The position numbers were made by a program, and so were the translations under genes. The notes under the pieces were generated by a model that saw only the letters and a program-made list of their open reading frames with translations, was not told the DNA's origin and ran no database searches. Shown here piece by piece: positions 6,868-8,732 of a stretch of 8,732 nucleotides of DNA. Position 1 is the stretch's first letter; each line of letters begins with the position of its first letter. Origin of the DNA: Planctomycetota bacterium (lineage in GTDB: Bacteria; Planctomycetota; Phycisphaerae; Sedimentisphaerales; Anaerohalosphaeraceae); contig QNBU01000033.1 in NCBI GenBank assembly GCA_003644215.1, forward strand, positions 1-8,732. The letters are read 5' to 3'.

Positions 6868-7722
6868 ATGTCATTTAAAATTTTAAGCAATCAAAAATTA
6901 TCGGAAAATGTCTTCCAAATGGATGTGGAGGCCCCTTTGGTCGCCCGCGCCCGGAAGGCAGGTCAATTTGTCATCGTTTCTGTTGACGAAGATGCGGGCG
7001 AACGCATTCCTCTTACAATTTCCGGTGCAAATCCAGATAAAGGTTCAATCCGTCTGATTTATCAACGGGTCGGGAAAGCCACGGCCCAGATGGCTGAGCT
7101 TGATGAGGGGGATGCGATGGGCTATGTTGTCGGGCCGCTTGGGCAACCAACACATATTGAAAAGTTTGGTACAGTTGTTTGCGTGGGCGGGGGGATCGGA
7201 GGGGCGCCGCTACTGCCGATCGCCACAGCTCTGAAAGAGGCCGGCAATACAGTCATCAGTATTTTGGGAGCGAGAAATCAGGAACTGCTTATCCTTGAAG
7301 ATGATTTCAGGGCAGTCAGTGATGAACTGATCGTGCTTACGGATGACGGATCGTATGGCCGGAAGGGTTTGGTTACCGAGCCACTCAAAGAAGTTTGTAG
7401 TCGCAATCCAAAACCTAATTTCGCGATTGCCATTGGACCAACGATTATGATGAAGTTCTGTTGTGAAACAACGAAAGAGTTTAGCGTTCCGACACAGGTT
7501 TCGCTCAATACCATTATGGTTGACGGAACCGGGATGTGCGGCGGATGCCGTGTGGAAGTTGGTGGCGAGACAAAATTCGTTTGTGTGGACGGACCGGAAT
7601 TTGACGGCCACAAAGTCAACTTTGACCAAATGATGAAGCGGATGGGTGCTTATAAAGTGCTTGAGCAAAAAGCATTCGACAATTTCAAAGACCATAAATG
7701 CAGGATCGGACTTAAGAAATAA
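6868..7722 (+). CDS. nfnA: NADH-dependent reduced ferredoxin:NADP+ oxidoreductase subunit A (sulfide dehydrogenase alpha-like)
   Basis: Small subunit of a cytoplasmic flavin-based enzyme that, in characterised members, couples NADP+ reduction to electrons from NADH and reduced ferredoxin. The 284 residues show the ferredoxin-NADP reductase layout: an FAD domain with RIPLTIS (47-53), an NAD-binding domain starting VCVGGGIGGAPLLP (104-117), and a C-terminal [2Fe-2S] site. Cys224 and Cys227 (MCGGCRV) and Cys239 (FVCVDGPEFDGH) supply ligands; Asp219 in VDGTG is the likely fourth, as in known NfnA. ATG at 6868 is chosen because of the AAGGGG ribosome site. nfnB follows 11 bases after the stop, completing the heterodimer. 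Close relatives include sulfide dehydrogenase SudB and dihydroorotate dehydrogenase electron-transfer subunits; the partner gene here favours Nfn/Sud over pyrimidine synthesis. Confidence 0.9.
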   Translation: MSFKILSNQKLSENVFQMDVEAPLVARARKAGQFVIVSVDEDAGERIPLTISGANPDKGSIRLIYQRVGKATAQMAELDEGDAMGYVVGPLGQPTHIEKFGTVVCVGGGIGGAPLLPIATALKEAGNTVISILGARNQELLILEDDFRAVSDELIVLTDDGSYGRKGLVTEPLKEVCSRNPKPNFAIAIGPTIMMKFCCETTKEFSVPTQVSLNTIMVDGTGMCGGCRVEVGGETKFVCVDGPEFDGHKVNFDQMMKRMGAYKVLEQKAFDNFKDHKCRIGLKK

Positions 7723-7733
7723 CGAGAATTATT

Positions 7734-8732
7734 GTGACAAAATTGAGTGAAAAACTTCAGCAGTTGATTGAAAAACAGAATGCCGGCGAGTTGAAAGCGA
7801 AAGATCGCTATGAGATTCCCGCACAGGATATGCCCGCGCAGGACGGCGGCGAGCGATGCAGCAATATGGATGAAGTGGCTCTTGGATATACCAAAATTCA
7901 AGCTCGACTGGAAGCGATGCGTTGTTTGCAATGCAGAAACGCGCCGTGTATCGATGGATGCCCGGTGCGAATTCGCATCCGTGATTTTGTGGTCGCCATT
8001 GCAGAGGGCAAGGATGAAGAGGCGTTGGCGATCGTTAAAGAGAACTCCCTGCTGCCAGCTGTTTGTGGACGGGTTTGTCCCCAGGAAGTACAGTGTCAGG
8101 AGCAGTGTACGGTGGGTAAAAAATTCAAAGATCCCGAAAAAAGCGTATCCATCGGGCGGTTGGAACGGTATGTCGCTGACTTGGCGAAAGCTGACAGCCA
8201 ACCCCCCAAAGTCGCATCACCTACGGGGAAAAAAGGTGCCGTCATCGGTTCCGGTCCCGGTGGGATCGTCGTTGCTGCCGATGTTCGCAGGGCCGGGCAT
8301 GAGGTAACGGTTTTTGAGGCGTTTCATAAACCCGGAGGCGTGCTGGTCTATGGCATCCCTGAGTTTCGTCTGCCCAAGTCCATCGTTCAGGAGGAAATCG
8401 ATGTCCTCAAGAAAATGGGCGTTGAAATTATCTGTAATTTCATCGTTGGCCGCACACGCACCATCAAAGAGCTGATGGAAGAAGATGGATATGACGCTGT
8501 TTATGTTGGCGTCGGGGCTGGCTTGCCGAAGTTTATGAATATCGAAGGCGAACACCTTGTGGGTGTTTACAGTGCGAACGAATACCTGACTCGCGCAAAT
8601 CTGATGAAGGCCTATCAGTTCGGCAAGGGAGCTGAAACGCCAATTGCCGTCAGTAAAAATGTGGCTGTGCTGGGCGGCGGCAATGTTGCGATGGATTCGG
8701 CGAGAATGGCCGTTCGCCTGGGTGCGGAAAAT
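7734..8732 (+). CDS. nfnB: NADPH-binding subunit B of the Nfn oxidoreductase (glutamate synthase small-subunit-like), 3' end cut off
   Basis: Large flavoprotein subunit that pairs with NfnA, carrying FAD, two [4Fe-4S] clusters and the NADPH site. The first 333 residues are present; family members are about 460-480. N-terminal cysteines 64, 67, 72, 76 (CLQCRNAPCIDGC) and 111, 115, 121, 125 (CGRVCPQEVQCQEQC) form the two cluster-binding sets. A dinucleotide fold begins VIGSGPGG (170-177), where the usual family wording is GSGPAG. GGGNVAMD at 314-321 is the second dinucleotide-binding motif. The start is GTG at 7734, with only a weak ribosome site; it gives an N-terminal tail of about 60 residues before the first cluster cysteine. 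Annotation pipelines often call such genes gltA or glutamate synthase small subunit, but nfnA next door and the absence of a large glutamate synthase gene here favour Nfn. Confidence 0.9.
   Translation, partial: MTKLSEKLQQLIEKQNAGELKAKDRYEIPAQDMPAQDGGERCSNMDEVALGYTKIQARLEAMRCLQCRNAPCIDGCPVRIRIRDFVVAIAEGKDEEALAIVKENSLLPAVCGRVCPQEVQCQEQCTVGKKFKDPEKSVSIGRLERYVADLAKADSQPPKVASPTGKKGAVIGSGPGGIVVAADVRRAGHEVTVFEAFHKPGGVLVYGIPEFRLPKSIVQEEIDVLKKMGVEIICNFIVGRTRTIKELMEEDGYDAVYVGVGAGLPKFMNIEGEHLVGVYSANEYLTRANLMKAYQFGKGAETPIAVSKNVAVLGGGNVAMDSARMAVRLGAEN

Noticed and set aside
7810..8307. Plus-strand open frame of 165 codons inside nfnB
   Set aside because: It is in another frame within nfnB, whose own frame has both cysteine clusters and the FAD motif.

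Overview
The window carries six protein genes, all on the + strand, and no RNA genes, mobile elements or CRISPR. The organism is a bacterium of middling GC content (my impression by eye, about 50%). The gyrase wording around the quinolone region and the very large signal peptidases with a cysteine-rich insert suggest Planctomycetota, perhaps an anaerobic Phycisphaerae-like lineage. The NfnAB pair points to ferredoxin/NAD(P) redox balancing, common in anaerobes. This placement is an inference; no marker gene in the window proves it.

Region 1 (1-2997): two tandem, diverged paralogs of type I signal peptidase (family S26). The first is cut by the left edge; the second is complete (501 aa). Both keep the Ser/Lys catalytic dyad. 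Both also carry two large insertions: a four-cysteine zinc-ribbon-like module between the catalytic Ser and Lys, and a roughly 220-residue beta-rich domain between box D and box E. This is the most unusual part of the window.

Region 2 (2998-6746): an AT-rich gap with a good sigma70-type promoter leads into gyrA (848 aa). Four bases after gyrA comes holA, the DNA polymerase III delta subunit. The pair looks like a replication operon. GyrA has Gln and Gly at the positions of the two classic quinolone-contact residues (E. coli Ser83 and Asp87), and its GyrA-box is imperfect.

Region 3 (6747-8732): a 120-base gap with a 10-bp perfect palindrome is followed by nfnA and nfnB. These encode the two subunits of the NADH-dependent reduced ferredoxin:NADP+ oxidoreductase (or the related sulfide dehydrogenase). 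nfnB runs off the right edge after 333 codons.

No wholly new multi-gene system is evident. The strongest candidate for undescribed biology is the pair of domain-expanded signal peptidases.
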